A DNA stretch of 64,000 nt from contig JAWKQB010000001.1 in the NCBI GenBank assembly GCA_041390365.1, positions 62,001 through 126,000 of the forward strand, written 5' to 3'. Below are positions 17,138-25,328 of this stretch, piece by piece. The translations under genes were made by a program, and so were the position numbers. The notes under the pieces are model-generated. The model worked only from the letters and a program-made list of their open reading frames with translations. It did no database searches and had not been told where the DNA came from. The number at the start of each line of letters is the position of its first letter. Within the stretch, counting starts at the first letter, position 1. This DNA is from Syntrophotaleaceae bacterium. Lineage in GTDB: Bacteria > Desulfobacterota > Desulfuromonadia > Desulfuromonadales > Syntrophotaleaceae.

Positions 17138-17917
17138 ATGTCTGTTCTCTTTGATAAAAAAGATATTCCGGGTGATCCCGGCAATCGCAATCTTCAGGGC
17201 AGCCTTTCCCTGACTACGGTCAGCGACCTGCTGCAGTTTCTCGCCGCCAGCGACAAGCGCGGGGGGGTGAAGATCGTTCGTCCGTCGGGAGACGAAGAGG
17301 GAACCATCTATTTCGGCAAAGGCAAGGTCCTTTCAGCCGAGTCCGGCGGACGGGCAGGGCTGGAATGCTTTGCCTACCTGCTGACATGGAAGGAAGGGAC
17401 TTTTCAGTTTCTGCCGGGGGTCATACCTTTGGAGACAACCATCGGTCTGCCCGTTCAGCACGCCATTCTTGAAGCCGTGGTCATGCAGGAGAATCTGACC
17501 AACCATTATGCATCGAACAGTCAGCCAGAGAACGAGGAAGGGAGTAGTCACATGGAACAGGGGCCAAGGGAATCAACGGAAGTATTGAACGACCTGCTTG
17601 AAATCTCCGGCATCGATGCGGTGGTGGTGGTAGGTCGCGACGGCTTTGTCATCGAATCCGCCGGCAGCAGCGCCCGGGTCAATATCGATGAGCTCGGCGG
17701 GTCTCTCGCCCACGCCATCAACAGCATGGAGGAGATGGGCAACGAACTGAACATCAACCGCTTTCAGGACATGTTCATCGAATACGGCCGCGCCGTCATC
17801 CTGTGCAAGCCGGTTGGAGACGCCATCGCCGCCATCATCACACCGGACGCCTCGAAGCTGGGGATCATCCGCCACAAGACCAAAAAGCTTTTCCAAGAGC
17901 TGAGCCTGTCTTTCTAG
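17138..17917 (+). CDS. DUF4388 + Roadblock/LC7 protein
   Basis: 259 aa. Residues ~18-110 are a DUF4388 domain (LQGSLSLTTVSDLLQFLAAS, GTIYFGKGKVLSAE, GTFQFLPG), as found at the N-terminus of PatA-like regulators. After a polar linker, residues 140-259 are a Roadblock/LC7 domain (LLEISGIDAVVVVGRDGFVIE, LAHAINSMEEMG, DMFIEYGRAVILCKP). Roadblock proteins such as MglB regulate small GTPases or act as dimeric scaffolds. An in-frame ATG at 17552 is preceded by GAGGAAGGGAG and would give a free Roadblock domain. It lies 72 nt after the FIST gene and 12 nt before the next one. Confidence 0.85.
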   Translation: MSVLFDKKDIPGDPGNRNLQGSLSLTTVSDLLQFLAASDKRGGVKIVRPSGDEEGTIYFGKGKVLSAESGGRAGLECFAYLLTWKEGTFQFLPGVIPLETTIGLPVQHAILEAVVMQENLTNHYASNSQPENEEGSSHMEQGPRESTEVLNDLLEISGIDAVVVVGRDGFVIESAGSSARVNIDELGGSLAHAINSMEEMGNELNINRFQDMFIEYGRAVILCKPVGDAIAAIITPDASKLGIIRHKTKKLFQELSLSF

Positions 17918-17929
17918 GAGGAAACAATA

Positions 17930-18445
17930 ATGCCTCTAAATCTCGATTTTACCTTTGACGATAACACCTATCGCCATTTTCTCAACGGGCACGCGGTGGT
18001 CATGCATTCCCACCACTACCTGACCCTCATCACCAAGCTGGCGGAGGATCTGGAAAGCATCGGCGGCCCGCAAATTCTGGCCGACACCGTTGAAGATACC
18101 ATGCTTGCCCTGTTTCTCGATTACTTTCAGAAAAACGGTATCGGCATTCCCGAGGAAAAAGCGGAGATCTGCCGGGAATATTTCGCCACCTTCGGTCTGG
18201 GAAAGATGCATATCGAGGCGCAGGAAAAAGGTGGCGAAGTACAGTTGAGCCGTTCCCATATCGATGAAGGCTGGCTCAAAAAATGGGGAAAACATGAAAA
18301 GCCGATCAACCATTTCACCCGCGGCTACGTGGCCGCTGCCTTTGCCGCCATTTTCGACCGCCCCGCCAGGAGTTTTTCGGTCGCTGAAACCGAAAGCATC
18401 GCGGCCGGAGGAAGCCAGACTGTTTTCGTCGCCCAGGCGGCATGA
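17930..18445 (+). CDS. V4R-like domain protein, copy 1
   Basis: 171 aa, strong AGGAGG. An N-terminal His-rich segment (HAVVMHSHHYLTLI) leads into an alpha/beta region. The C-terminus GYVAAAFAAIFDRPARSFSV then ETESIAAGGSQTVF follows the V4R (4-vinyl reductase) pattern G-x-x-x-G/A...E-x-x-C-x-x-x-G-x-x-x-C-x-F. The two Cys of the usual pattern are Ser and Thr, so a metal- or cluster-binding role is unlikely. V4R domains bind small ligands such as hydrocarbons in other regulators. It pairs with the next gene, which has a similar layout. The family call is a motif judgement. Confidence 0.6.
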   Translation: MPLNLDFTFDDNTYRHFLNGHAVVMHSHHYLTLITKLAEDLESIGGPQILADTVEDTMLALFLDYFQKNGIGIPEEKAEICREYFATFGLGKMHIEAQEKGGEVQLSRSHIDEGWLKKWGKHEKPINHFTRGYVAAAFAAIFDRPARSFSVAETESIAAGGSQTVFVAQAA

Positions 18446-18463
18446 CAAGGAGGACGGATTATC

Positions 18464-19042
18464 ATGACCGTAATGCGTAATGATGTGGTGAAAGCCCTTG
18501 CCAAAGTCAAGGTGCACAGCGATGAGGAGGGATTGATTCCGGAATATGAAGTTCTGGTCAATCTGCTTCCCGTATCCCTTTTGAATACTTTTACCGAGAG
18601 AATCCTGGCAGCAGCTCCCGAGCTCAAAGAAGATATCGAGGCCGGGCTCATCAGAGCGGCCTACGAATGCGGCTACCATACCGGTTGCGGCATCATCACC
18701 TCGGAAATCTTCAGCGATGTCGTCATGCCGATGGTGACCGAAGGGGCCAAGGATATCCTGCGCGGCGCCTTTGCGGCCTTTACCGCCTGGGGCTGGGCCA
18801 AATCGGGTATCGTGCAGCTGAAGGAAGGGGAAAGGATGACGGTCCGCGCCTTCGATTATTACGAGCAGGACAGCAACGGCGAAGGGTTGCGGGCCTATAT
18901 GCTGCGTGGTCTGAATCAGGCCTTCATGGATCTGGCCTATGCCGATCCCTATCCGGACGGCATGGATACCTTTGTCTGCCGACAAACCAAAGGAATGGAA
19001 GTCGGTGATGAATACGGAGAATTTATCGTAACCCGCAAGTGA
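18464..19042 (+). CDS. V4R-like domain protein, copy 2
   Basis: 192 aa with AAGGAGG 12 nt upstream. The central Gly/Cys-rich stretch YECGYHTGCGIITSEIF and the C-terminal GLNQAFMDLAYADPYPDG then CRQTKGMEVGDEYGEF again follow the V4R order, here keeping one Cys. It is more divergent than its neighbour and no other family comes to mind. Its tight position (18 nt after copy 1) suggests the two products work together, perhaps as a heterodimer. Predicted cytosolic: no signal peptide or membrane helix. Confidence 0.55.
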   Translation: MTVMRNDVVKALAKVKVHSDEEGLIPEYEVLVNLLPVSLLNTFTERILAAAPELKEDIEAGLIRAAYECGYHTGCGIITSEIFSDVVMPMVTEGAKDILRGAFAAFTAWGWAKSGIVQLKEGERMTVRAFDYYEQDSNGEGLRAYMLRGLNQAFMDLAYADPYPDGMDTFVCRQTKGMEVGDEYGEFIVTRK

Positions 19043-19084
19043 CCGGCGGATCCGATGGACGCATGAATTCCGAATGGTGTTTAT

Positions 19085-19900
19085 ATGACTAACATTATTT
19101 CCATTGTCAGTGCCAAAGGCGGCACGGGGAAAACCACCGTTTCCCTGAATCTGGCCGTCGCCCTGGCCGAAGCCGGCGATCCGACCCTGCTGATGGATGT
19201 CGATCCTCTCGGCGCCATCGGTTTTTCGCTGGCCAGAAGCGACACCGAATGGCGGGGACTGGCGGAACACATCGTTGAGGAGATCCCCATTGACGAGGTG
19301 ATCATCCAGACCAAGCTGCCCAATCTGTCGATCCTGCCCCGGGGGTGTCTGGATCCTCTCGATATCGATGTTTACGAAAATGTTCTGCGGTGCTCTTCCT
19401 CCCTGCAGGATATTCTTACGACGATCGGCAACCGTTACCGTTACATCATCATCGATACCCCTTCGGGGTTGGGGCCTGTGACCCGGGCCGCCCTCGCGGT
19501 CAGCAACTATACCCTGCTCCCTTTGCAGGCGGAACCCCTGGCCCTGCGGGCGATATCCCAGACCTTGCGGGTGCTGCAGCATGTGAAGGAGGAAGAAAAC
19601 GAGAAGCTGGAACTTCTCGGCATTCTTCCAACCATGGTGCAGCTTGACCGGGATGTTTCCTTTTCGGTCATGAATGCCGCCTGGTCTTCCCTGGCGGCGG
19701 TCATGGAGACCTACATTTCCCGGGCGGATATCTTTCACTTGGCCAGCGAGAAGGGGTTGCCCGTTTCCTTTCTTCCGGGCAAATATCCTCCGGAAGCCAT
19801 GCGGTTCGAGCTCTTGGCCGCTGAAATAAAAACCCTTATCCAGAATCTTGGTGGTAGCACGGGAGACGAGGATGACAGACCGCAACGCGAGCTCATATAA
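19085..19900 (+). CDS. ParA/MinD-family ATPase
   Basis: 271 aa. Deviant Walker A SAKGGTGKTTVSLNLA with the signature Lys near residue 10, switch I MDVDPLGAIG (usually DxDPQG), Walker B-like YIIIDTPSGLGPVTRAAL. These ATPases dimerise on ATP binding and position cargo on nucleoid or membrane. No amphipathic MinD tail is evident at the C-terminus, which is acidic (GDEDDRPQRE). It is not next to parB or minC, so chromosome partition or division is unlikely. Its neighbours (FIST, Roadblock, V4R-like) suggest it positions or switches a signalling complex. It overlaps the next gene by 29 nt. Confidence 0.85.
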   Translation: MTNIISIVSAKGGTGKTTVSLNLAVALAEAGDPTLLMDVDPLGAIGFSLARSDTEWRGLAEHIVEEIPIDEVIIQTKLPNLSILPRGCLDPLDIDVYENVLRCSSSLQDILTTIGNRYRYIIIDTPSGLGPVTRAALAVSNYTLLPLQAEPLALRAISQTLRVLQHVKEEENEKLELLGILPTMVQLDRDVSFSVMNAAWSSLAAVMETYISRADIFHLASEKGLPVSFLPGKYPPEAMRFELLAAEIKTLIQNLGGSTGDEDDRPQRELI

Positions 19901-20465
19901 TCTGCAGGACGCCAAAAAAATACTCGCCACGCTCCTGCCCAAAAACCAGAAAAAGCCTCAGGAGGAAGAACTCCGGGAATCCCACGGCTACGTACGCCTG
20001 TCGCAGAAGATCGCGGTACGACCGGACCGGACCCCGATGCCGGAGCCTGCCGTTGCCAAAGAGGAGGCCGGGCTGGACGAACAGCTCCCCATGCCGGAAA
20101 AGTTCACTTCCTGGGAAGACTGCATCTCCTGGTGCATGCAGGCAACCCGCGCCGAAGCCGCTTTTGTCGTCGATTCCCAGGGCTTTATCATCGCCGTTCG
20201 CGGGCGCGCCCCTTCCCACGGGTTTGAATGCACTGGTGCCGAGCTGGTCTATTCCATGGACCAGTTGGAGCGGATCGATCCCGAAGCCGGAAAGCTGAAC
20301 TGGATCGACCTCGATTACAACAAGCGCCGGGTCGTGGGCTTCGTCACCCCCCAGGAGGAGGGGGAATATTTCATCATCGGGATGATCAGCCCCGATTCCT
20401 CCTATAATACCCGCAGGCACTCGATTTCCCGTCTGATTCTGGCAAGTCTGGGGACGATCAACTAG
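19872..20465 (+). CDS. Roadblock-like protein, second copy
   Basis: 197 aa. The ATG at 19872 follows AGACGAGG inside the ParA gene's 3' end, so translation is probably coupled. Residues 1-85 are charged and probably disordered (SYNLQDAKKILATLLPKNQK). Residues ~88-197 have the helix-strand order of a Roadblock/LC7 fold (CISWCMQATRAEAAFVVDSQ, ELVYSMDQLERI, RVVGFVTPQEEGEYFIIGMI). The similarity is weaker than for the Roadblock half of the gene at 17138. It ends the six-gene block and is followed by a hairpin array. Confidence 0.6.
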   Translation: MTDRNASSYNLQDAKKILATLLPKNQKKPQEEELRESHGYVRLSQKIAVRPDRTPMPEPAVAKEEAGLDEQLPMPEKFTSWEDCISWCMQATRAEAAFVVDSQGFIIAVRGRAPSHGFECTGAELVYSMDQLERIDPEAGKLNWIDLDYNKRRVVGFVTPQEEGEYFIIGMISPDSSYNTRRHSISRLILASLGTIN

Positions 20466-20520
20466 TGACTGCATGGGGCAACAGGTAACCCGGGAAAGGC
20501 CTCACCGCCACGGTCAGTAG

Positions 20521-20579
20521 CGGTATCGGGGTCGAAAAGGTTTTTTTCGACCCCGATACCGATATCGAATCCGAAAAAA
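20521..20579. repeat. Period-6 array folding into a hairpin (terminator-like)
   Basis: Hexamers CGGTAT CGGGGT CGAAAA, then a T-rich turn, then CGACCC CGATAC CGATAT CGAATC CGAAAA. The first 18 nt pair exactly with 20544-20561. It follows the FIST operon and can act as its terminator. It belongs to the YCGNNN array family seen elsewhere in the window. Confidence 0.75.
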
Positions 20580-20743
20580 CTCCTTTGCAGAATATTTTTC
20601 AAAAATTCCGGCCGGCATCGCAAATGCCGGTCTTTTTGTTCCGGGTCCGCAGCAGGAATGGTATGCTATTCACAGCCTTCCCCGACAAGCGGGGGACGTA
20701 AGTGTTTGATTCCTGTTGAGGTTGCAATTCTTTGCGAGGTGTC

Positions 20744-21523
20744 ATGGAAGAGCTTCTCAAGACCGCCCGGTCGCTGGCTCTGACGGCCGGCAGTCATATT
20801 CGGCAGTCCGCTTGTAATCTGGGACGGGTGGGCTACAAGGGGCGGGCCGATCTGGTCACGGATGTCGATCGACAGGCCGAAGAGATAATCCTCGGAGGCC
20901 TTCGGCAAACATATCCGGACCATGCCGTTCTCGCCGAGGAATCAGGAGAAAACCTGGTTCAAAGCGATTTTCGCTGGGTCATAGATCCGATCGACGGAAC
21001 GACCAATTTCGTTCACGGTTATCCATTCTTCTGCGTTTCAGTTGCTGTCCAGTACCGTCTGGAAACAGTGGCCGCCGTTGTCTACAATCCTGTTCATGAA
21101 GAGTTATATACCGCGCTCAAAGGCCGGGGGGCGTGTCTGAACGATCGGCCGATCGCCGTCTCCCAAACCGGCGAACTGGCCAAATCCCTGGTTGCCACCG
21201 GCTTCCCCTATCGCCTCGGCGAGAGGTGGCAGCACTCCATGTCCCTTTTTGAAGCCTTCTATCTGAACAGCCATGGGGTTCGGCGCGACGGCGCTGCTGC
21301 ACTGGACCTCTGTTACGTTGCGGCGGGGCGCTTCGACGGGTTCTGGGAATATGAGCTGAAGCCGTGGGATGTTGCTGCGGGGATTTTGATCGTACAAGAA
21401 GCCGGCGGAAAAACGACCGATTTCGAGGCCAACCCCAGCGGCATCGCCGACCGGCAGATTCTGGCCAGCAACTGTGTAATCCATGAAGAAATGCTTCAGG
21501 TTATCCAAAGGCATCCGGTTTAG
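20744..21523 (+). CDS. suhB: Inositol monophosphatase family protein
   Basis: 259 aa, normal for the family. Metal and substrate motifs are complete: VTDVD, AEESGE (Glu ligand), DPIDGTTNFVHG (two Asp ligands and the catalytic Thr) and the C-terminal WDVAAGILIVQEAGG. The reaction is Mg-dependent hydrolysis of inositol-1-phosphate or related sugar phosphates; the substrate in this organism is not evident. GAGG lies just before the ATG at 20744. An in-frame TTG at 20732 is a less likely start. Confidence 0.9.
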   Translation: MEELLKTARSLALTAGSHIRQSACNLGRVGYKGRADLVTDVDRQAEEIILGGLRQTYPDHAVLAEESGENLVQSDFRWVIDPIDGTTNFVHGYPFFCVSVAVQYRLETVAAVVYNPVHEELYTALKGRGACLNDRPIAVSQTGELAKSLVATGFPYRLGERWQHSMSLFEAFYLNSHGVRRDGAAALDLCYVAAGRFDGFWEYELKPWDVAAGILIVQEAGGKTTDFEANPSGIADRQILASNCVIHEEMLQVIQRHPV

Positions 21524-21678
21524 GCAGATACGATGGAATTAAATGCCGGAGCGAACTCGTCATGCCCGAATGATTCTGTCGGGGCATCCATTGATATTAA
21601 AGGACTTAAGTCGGGATTCCCGATCTGAACCGCTTCGGGAATGACGTTTTTCTGGCTGTCAAGGAAGGAGGCGAGTTA

Positions 21679-22647
21679 ATGAAAATCGTTGTTCTGGATG
21701 GATATGCGTTAAATCCGGGAGACCTGAGCTGGGCCCCGTTGCAGGAACTCGGCGAGCTGAAAGTGTATGACCGCACCCCGCGGGAGCTGGTTTTAGAGCG
21801 GGCTGGCGATGCGGATGCCGTGCTTGTCAATAAGGTTGCGCTGAACGCCGAGGTTATCGGGAAGCTCCCCCGTTTGCGTTATATCGGAGTGTTGGCCACC
21901 GGTTTCGACGTCGTCGATCTGAAGGCGGCGCGGGACAGAGGCATTCCGGTGACGAATGTTCCCGGTTACAGTACCCGTTCCGTGGCGCAGATGGTCTTCG
22001 CTCTGCTGCTGGAGCTGACCCAGCAGGTCGGTCATCACGACCGGCTGGTGCGGGAAGAGGGCCGCTGGAGCGATTGCCCCGATTTCTGTTTCTGGGATCG
22101 TCCGCTGCTGGAACTTGACGGCCGGACCATGGGAATCGTCGGCTTCGGACGGATCGGCCGGCAGGTCGCAGCCATCGCCCGGGCTTTCGGCATGAAAGTG
22201 GTGGTGCATACGGCTCATCCGGATAAATACCGGGATCTCCCGGAGGGCAGGGCGGTTCGTTTTCTGGAACTCGACTCACTTTTTGCCGAAAGCGACGTGG
22301 TGAGTCTGCATTGCCCCCTGTCCGCCAAGACTGAACGGCTCGTCGATGAACGCCGCCTGGGTTTGATGAAACCGAACGCCCTGCTGATCAATGCCGCCAG
22401 GGGGCCGCTTCTGGATGAAAAGGCGGTGGCTGATGCTCTTGAGCGGGGCCGCCTCGGCGGCCTGGGTGCCGACGTTCTCGGCAAGGAACCACCCCGCCCC
22501 GATAACCTTTTGCTGAAGGCGCCAAAGGTCGTTCTCACCCCCCACATCGCCTGGGCCACACGGGAGGCCCGAACCCGGCTGCTGCACACCGTGGTCGAAA
22601 ACCTCCGGGCCTTCCAGGAAGGCCGCTCGCTGAACGTGGTCAATTAA
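21679..22647 (+). CDS. D-2-hydroxyacid dehydrogenase (hydroxypyruvate reductase-like)
   Basis: 322 aa with a very strong ribosome site (AAGGAAGGAGG). NAD-binding motif GIVGFGRIGRQVAAIARAFG near residue 150, then HCPLSAKTERLVDE, the catalytic Arg region (LLINAARGPLLDEKAV), Glu and the catalytic His in TPHIAWATREART. These are the marks of the D-isomer-specific 2-hydroxyacid dehydrogenases. The form VNKVALNAEVIGKLPRLRYIGVLATG is typical of glycerate dehydrogenase (hydroxypyruvate reductase), but substrate cannot be fixed from sequence. Confidence 0.9.
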   Translation: MKIVVLDGYALNPGDLSWAPLQELGELKVYDRTPRELVLERAGDADAVLVNKVALNAEVIGKLPRLRYIGVLATGFDVVDLKAARDRGIPVTNVPGYSTRSVAQMVFALLLELTQQVGHHDRLVREEGRWSDCPDFCFWDRPLLELDGRTMGIVGFGRIGRQVAAIARAFGMKVVVHTAHPDKYRDLPEGRAVRFLELDSLFAESDVVSLHCPLSAKTERLVDERRLGLMKPNALLINAARGPLLDEKAVADALERGRLGGLGADVLGKEPPRPDNLLLKAPKVVLTPHIAWATREARTRLLHTVVENLRAFQEGRSLNVVN

Positions 22648-22648
22648 A

Positions 22649-22774
22649 ATCGGTCCCGGGTCAAGAAATTCGGTCCCGGGTCCCTGGTCGAAAATCCAAA
22701 GAGCAAAGTGCTCAGTCTCAGATCTCTGGTCTCAGTCTTCTGCACCCGGGACTCGGGACTCGAAACTCTGGACT
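22649..22774. repeat. Period-7 arrays in inverted arrangement
   Basis: Left part: GGTCCCG GGTCAAG ... GGTCCCG GGTCCCT GGTCGAA. Middle: AGTCTC, AGATCTC, TGGTCTC, AGTCTTC. Right part: CGGGACT CGGGACT CGAAACT CTGGACT. Left and right units are reverse complements, so the region can fold on itself. It begins directly after the dehydrogenase stop. Confidence 0.75.
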
Positions 22775-22860
22775 TGTTTATTCACACTTGAATCCCGCTG
22801 TGAATCGGTTTAGGCTTAGCAGCCGAAACGGCATGCAGTTTTCTTAGAACAGGAGTAGCG

Positions 22861-23733
22861 ATGTCAGCGAAATTGCTTGAGGGTAAAGTTGTCGCCGAAG
22901 CGGTGCTGAAGGATGTGGCGGAGAGGGTGGCAGCCCTGAAGGAGAAGGGCGTTAATCCCGGCCTGGGAACCATCCTGGTCGGTGAAGACGGTCCCAGCAT
23001 CAGCTATGTCAACAAGAAGCGGGAGACCTGCCGGGCGGTGGGCATCGCATCTTTCCATATCGAGATCCCCGCCACCGCCAGGCAAGCCGACCTCATCGCC
23101 GCTGTACGGGATTTCAACGAAAGCCCCGACGTCGACGCCTTCATCATCCAGTATCCTCTGCCCAGGGGATTCGACTTCGGCGAGGCTTTGATGCTGATGG
23201 ACCCGAACAAGGATGCCGACGGCCTGCATCCCGTCAACCTCGGCCGCCTGGTTCTGCAGGAGCCGGGTCCGGTCCCCTGCACCCCGGCAGGCATCCGGGA
23301 GATGCTCAAGCACTACGGCATTTCGGTGGAGGGCAAGGAGATGGTCATCATCGGGCGCGGTCCCACCCTCGGGCGGCCCCTGTCCCTCCTCATGACCCTC
23401 AAGCAGCAGTTCGCCAATGCCGCAGTCACAGTGGTTCATTCCGGCATCAAAGATATCGCGGTCTACACCCGCCGGGCCGATATCGTCATTGCCGCAGCCG
23501 GCAGTCCGGGCGTCCTCAAGCCGGACATGATCCGGCCTGGTGCGGTAGTGGTCAGCGGCGGCATCAGTTGGGAAGGCCGCAAGCTGCTGCCGGATGTGGA
23601 CGAGTCCGTCGGCGAAGTGGCGGGCTGGATTACACCACGTCTCGGCGGCGTCGGCCCCACCACTGTCGCCATGCTGTTGCGCAATACCGTCATGGCGGCG
23701 GAAAAAAGAAAAAACACCACGCGGACGGAGTAA
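22861..23733 (+). CDS. folD: FolD: methylenetetrahydrofolate dehydrogenase/cyclohydrolase
   Basis: 290 aa. Catalytic Tyr-x3-Lys in SYVNKKRETCRAVGI, the QYPLP and DADGLHPVN motifs, PCTPAGI, and the NADP-binding stretch VIIGRGPTLGRPLSLL. It interconverts 5,10-methylene-, methenyl- and 10-formyl-THF in one-carbon metabolism. It departs from the common consensus at several sites: IGRGPTLGRP instead of IGRSNIVGRP and GGVGPTT instead of GGVGPMT, so it belongs to a divergent subfamily. A terminator follows. Confidence 0.9.
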   Translation: MSAKLLEGKVVAEAVLKDVAERVAALKEKGVNPGLGTILVGEDGPSISYVNKKRETCRAVGIASFHIEIPATARQADLIAAVRDFNESPDVDAFIIQYPLPRGFDFGEALMLMDPNKDADGLHPVNLGRLVLQEPGPVPCTPAGIREMLKHYGISVEGKEMVIIGRGPTLGRPLSLLMTLKQQFANAAVTVVHSGIKDIAVYTRRADIVIAAAGSPGVLKPDMIRPGAVVVSGGISWEGRKLLPDVDESVGEVAGWITPRLGGVGPTTVAMLLRNTVMAAEKRKNTTRTE

Positions 23734-23771
23734 CCCCGTTTTGCGAAAAGCTCAAAACCTGTATAGTGAAG

Positions 23772-23806
23772 GGACGCAACCCTCGAGGGAAGCGTCCTTT
23801 TTTTTG
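23772..23806 (+). terminator. Rho-independent terminator after folD
   Basis: Stem GGACGC / GCGTCC with an inner CCCTCGAGGG palindrome, directly followed by a run of eight or nine T. Confidence 0.85.
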
Positions 23807-23849
23807 GTTTTATGACTATCAAATGGAAAGCACCAAAGGTGGTTCGAAC

Positions 23850-25295
23850 ATGAATAATGACCGCTTGCTTGCGCTTTTGGGGAAATATGGCCAATTTGAC
23901 TGTTGCGGGGGCCGTTTTGCGTCCAAGGCGAACAAACTCCTGTCAGGCTGCCTGCTGCTCTTAGTGGCGGGCTGCGGGCCACCTGCCACGGCTCCCCTTG
24001 GAGAAATTGCCGACCTGCTGGTGTATTCCCAGAATGCCCTACACTACATCGATGCGGCGGCTGCCGATCAACCCTTGCTGGAGCAGGCGCGCCAGCAGGC
24101 AGCGGCCGAAAAATTCCTGATCAATTATTTCAGGCCCTGGGACCGGTCACTGAAAGCAAATCCGGCCGATCAGGTTTTTGCTCCCCTGCAGGATCTCCAT
24201 GAGCGCACCCTTTACCAGGGCAATCTCCTCCCTTACGGCGAAGAGAAGAAACGGAGTCTGGTCGAGCTTTGCGATCGAACCCGGTATCCGAGCATGGACC
24301 TGCGGGCCGTCACCCTGCGGGATACGGACCTGCGGGCCCTGCCTACGCAAGAGCCCGGTTTCGCCGACCCCCGACAGGCGGGGGAAGGTTACCCCTTCGA
24401 TTACTTTCAGTATTCGGCCATCCCCGCCAACACCCCCGTGCGGATCCATCACCGTTCTGCGGATCGTGCCTGGTATCTGATCGAGACCCCCCATGTCACC
24501 GGCTGGCTGCCGGCCCTCGATGTCGCCCCCGTCGATGACAAGTTCGTGGAGAGGTTTCGGACCGGCCGCTATGTGACCGTTCTCCGGGATAACGTGGCTC
24601 TGCTCGACACCGGCGGTAATTTTCGCCGGAACGCCTCTATCGGAGCCCTGCTCCCCCTGTCCCCGTCCGTTTCGAGCGGGAACCGGCGGGTGCTGATCGG
24701 GGTTGCCGACAGTGGCGGAAGGGGGATTGTGGTGGAAGCCGAACTCCCCGGAGAATCGGCCGCACTCTGGCCTCTGCCCGCCACTCAGGAGAACATGGCC
24801 GGCCTGATGAATCAGATGATGGGCAAGCCCTACGGCTGGGGGGGCATCGCCGGCAACCGGGACTGTTCCTCGACTCTGCAGGATCTGTTTGCGGCTTTCG
24901 GGATCGACCTGCCCCGGAATTCCGCCTGGCAGATGCGGAAAGGCGCCACCGTTTCCCTCGAGGGAATGTCCCCGGAGAGAAAGGAGGAATTGCTGCTGGC
25001 CCGGGGAAAACCGTTCCTGACCCTGGTTGGATTGCCGGGGCATGTTATGCTGTATATCGGTCGGCAGGACGATCGGGCAATTGTTTTTCACACCAAATGG
25101 GGCATCAGAACCGTTTCCGCCAACGGAAAAGGGCGCCATCTGATCGGCAAAACGGTCATCACTTCGCTCCAGCCGGGCCGTGAATTGCCTGATATCGACC
25201 GACCGGAGGGAGATCTGCTGGAGAGGGTCGATGCCATTGCTTTCCCTGCCCGGGACAAAAACCCGGAAAAAATCGCCGAGTCCATCCTCCCTTGA
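23850..25295 (+). CDS. SH3/NlpC-P60 cell-wall hydrolase lipoprotein
   Basis: 481 aa. The ATG at 23850 follows AAAGGTGG. The signal peptide ends with lipobox LVAGC near residue 37, giving an exported lipoprotein. The middle (~150-320) contains SH3-type domains (TPVRIHHRSADRAWYLIETP, VTGWLPALDVA). Residues ~320-430 are NlpC/P60: catalytic Cys in GNRDCSSTLQDLF, His in LPGHVMLYIG and a third polar residue in FHTKWGI. Such proteins cut D-Glu/mDAP-type links in murein peptides. No partner gene is evident; the GST gene follows 33 nt later. Confidence 0.85.
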   Translation: MNNDRLLALLGKYGQFDCCGGRFASKANKLLSGCLLLLVAGCGPPATAPLGEIADLLVYSQNALHYIDAAAADQPLLEQARQQAAAEKFLINYFRPWDRSLKANPADQVFAPLQDLHERTLYQGNLLPYGEEKKRSLVELCDRTRYPSMDLRAVTLRDTDLRALPTQEPGFADPRQAGEGYPFDYFQYSAIPANTPVRIHHRSADRAWYLIETPHVTGWLPALDVAPVDDKFVERFRTGRYVTVLRDNVALLDTGGNFRRNASIGALLPLSPSVSSGNRRVLIGVADSGGRGIVVEAELPGESAALWPLPATQENMAGLMNQMMGKPYGWGGIAGNRDCSSTLQDLFAAFGIDLPRNSAWQMRKGATVSLEGMSPERKEELLLARGKPFLTLVGLPGHVMLYIGRQDDRAIVFHTKWGIRTVSANGKGRHLIGKTVITSLQPGRELPDIDRPEGDLLERVDAIAFPARDKNPEKIAESILP

Positions 25296-25328
25296 AGCAG
25301 ACCGTGCCGATTTGCAGGAGGCCGTCAA

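Noticed and set aside
17936..19942. 668-codon minus-strand open frame
   Set aside because: Antisense to four well-supported genes with strong ribosome sites; a mirror of codon usage.
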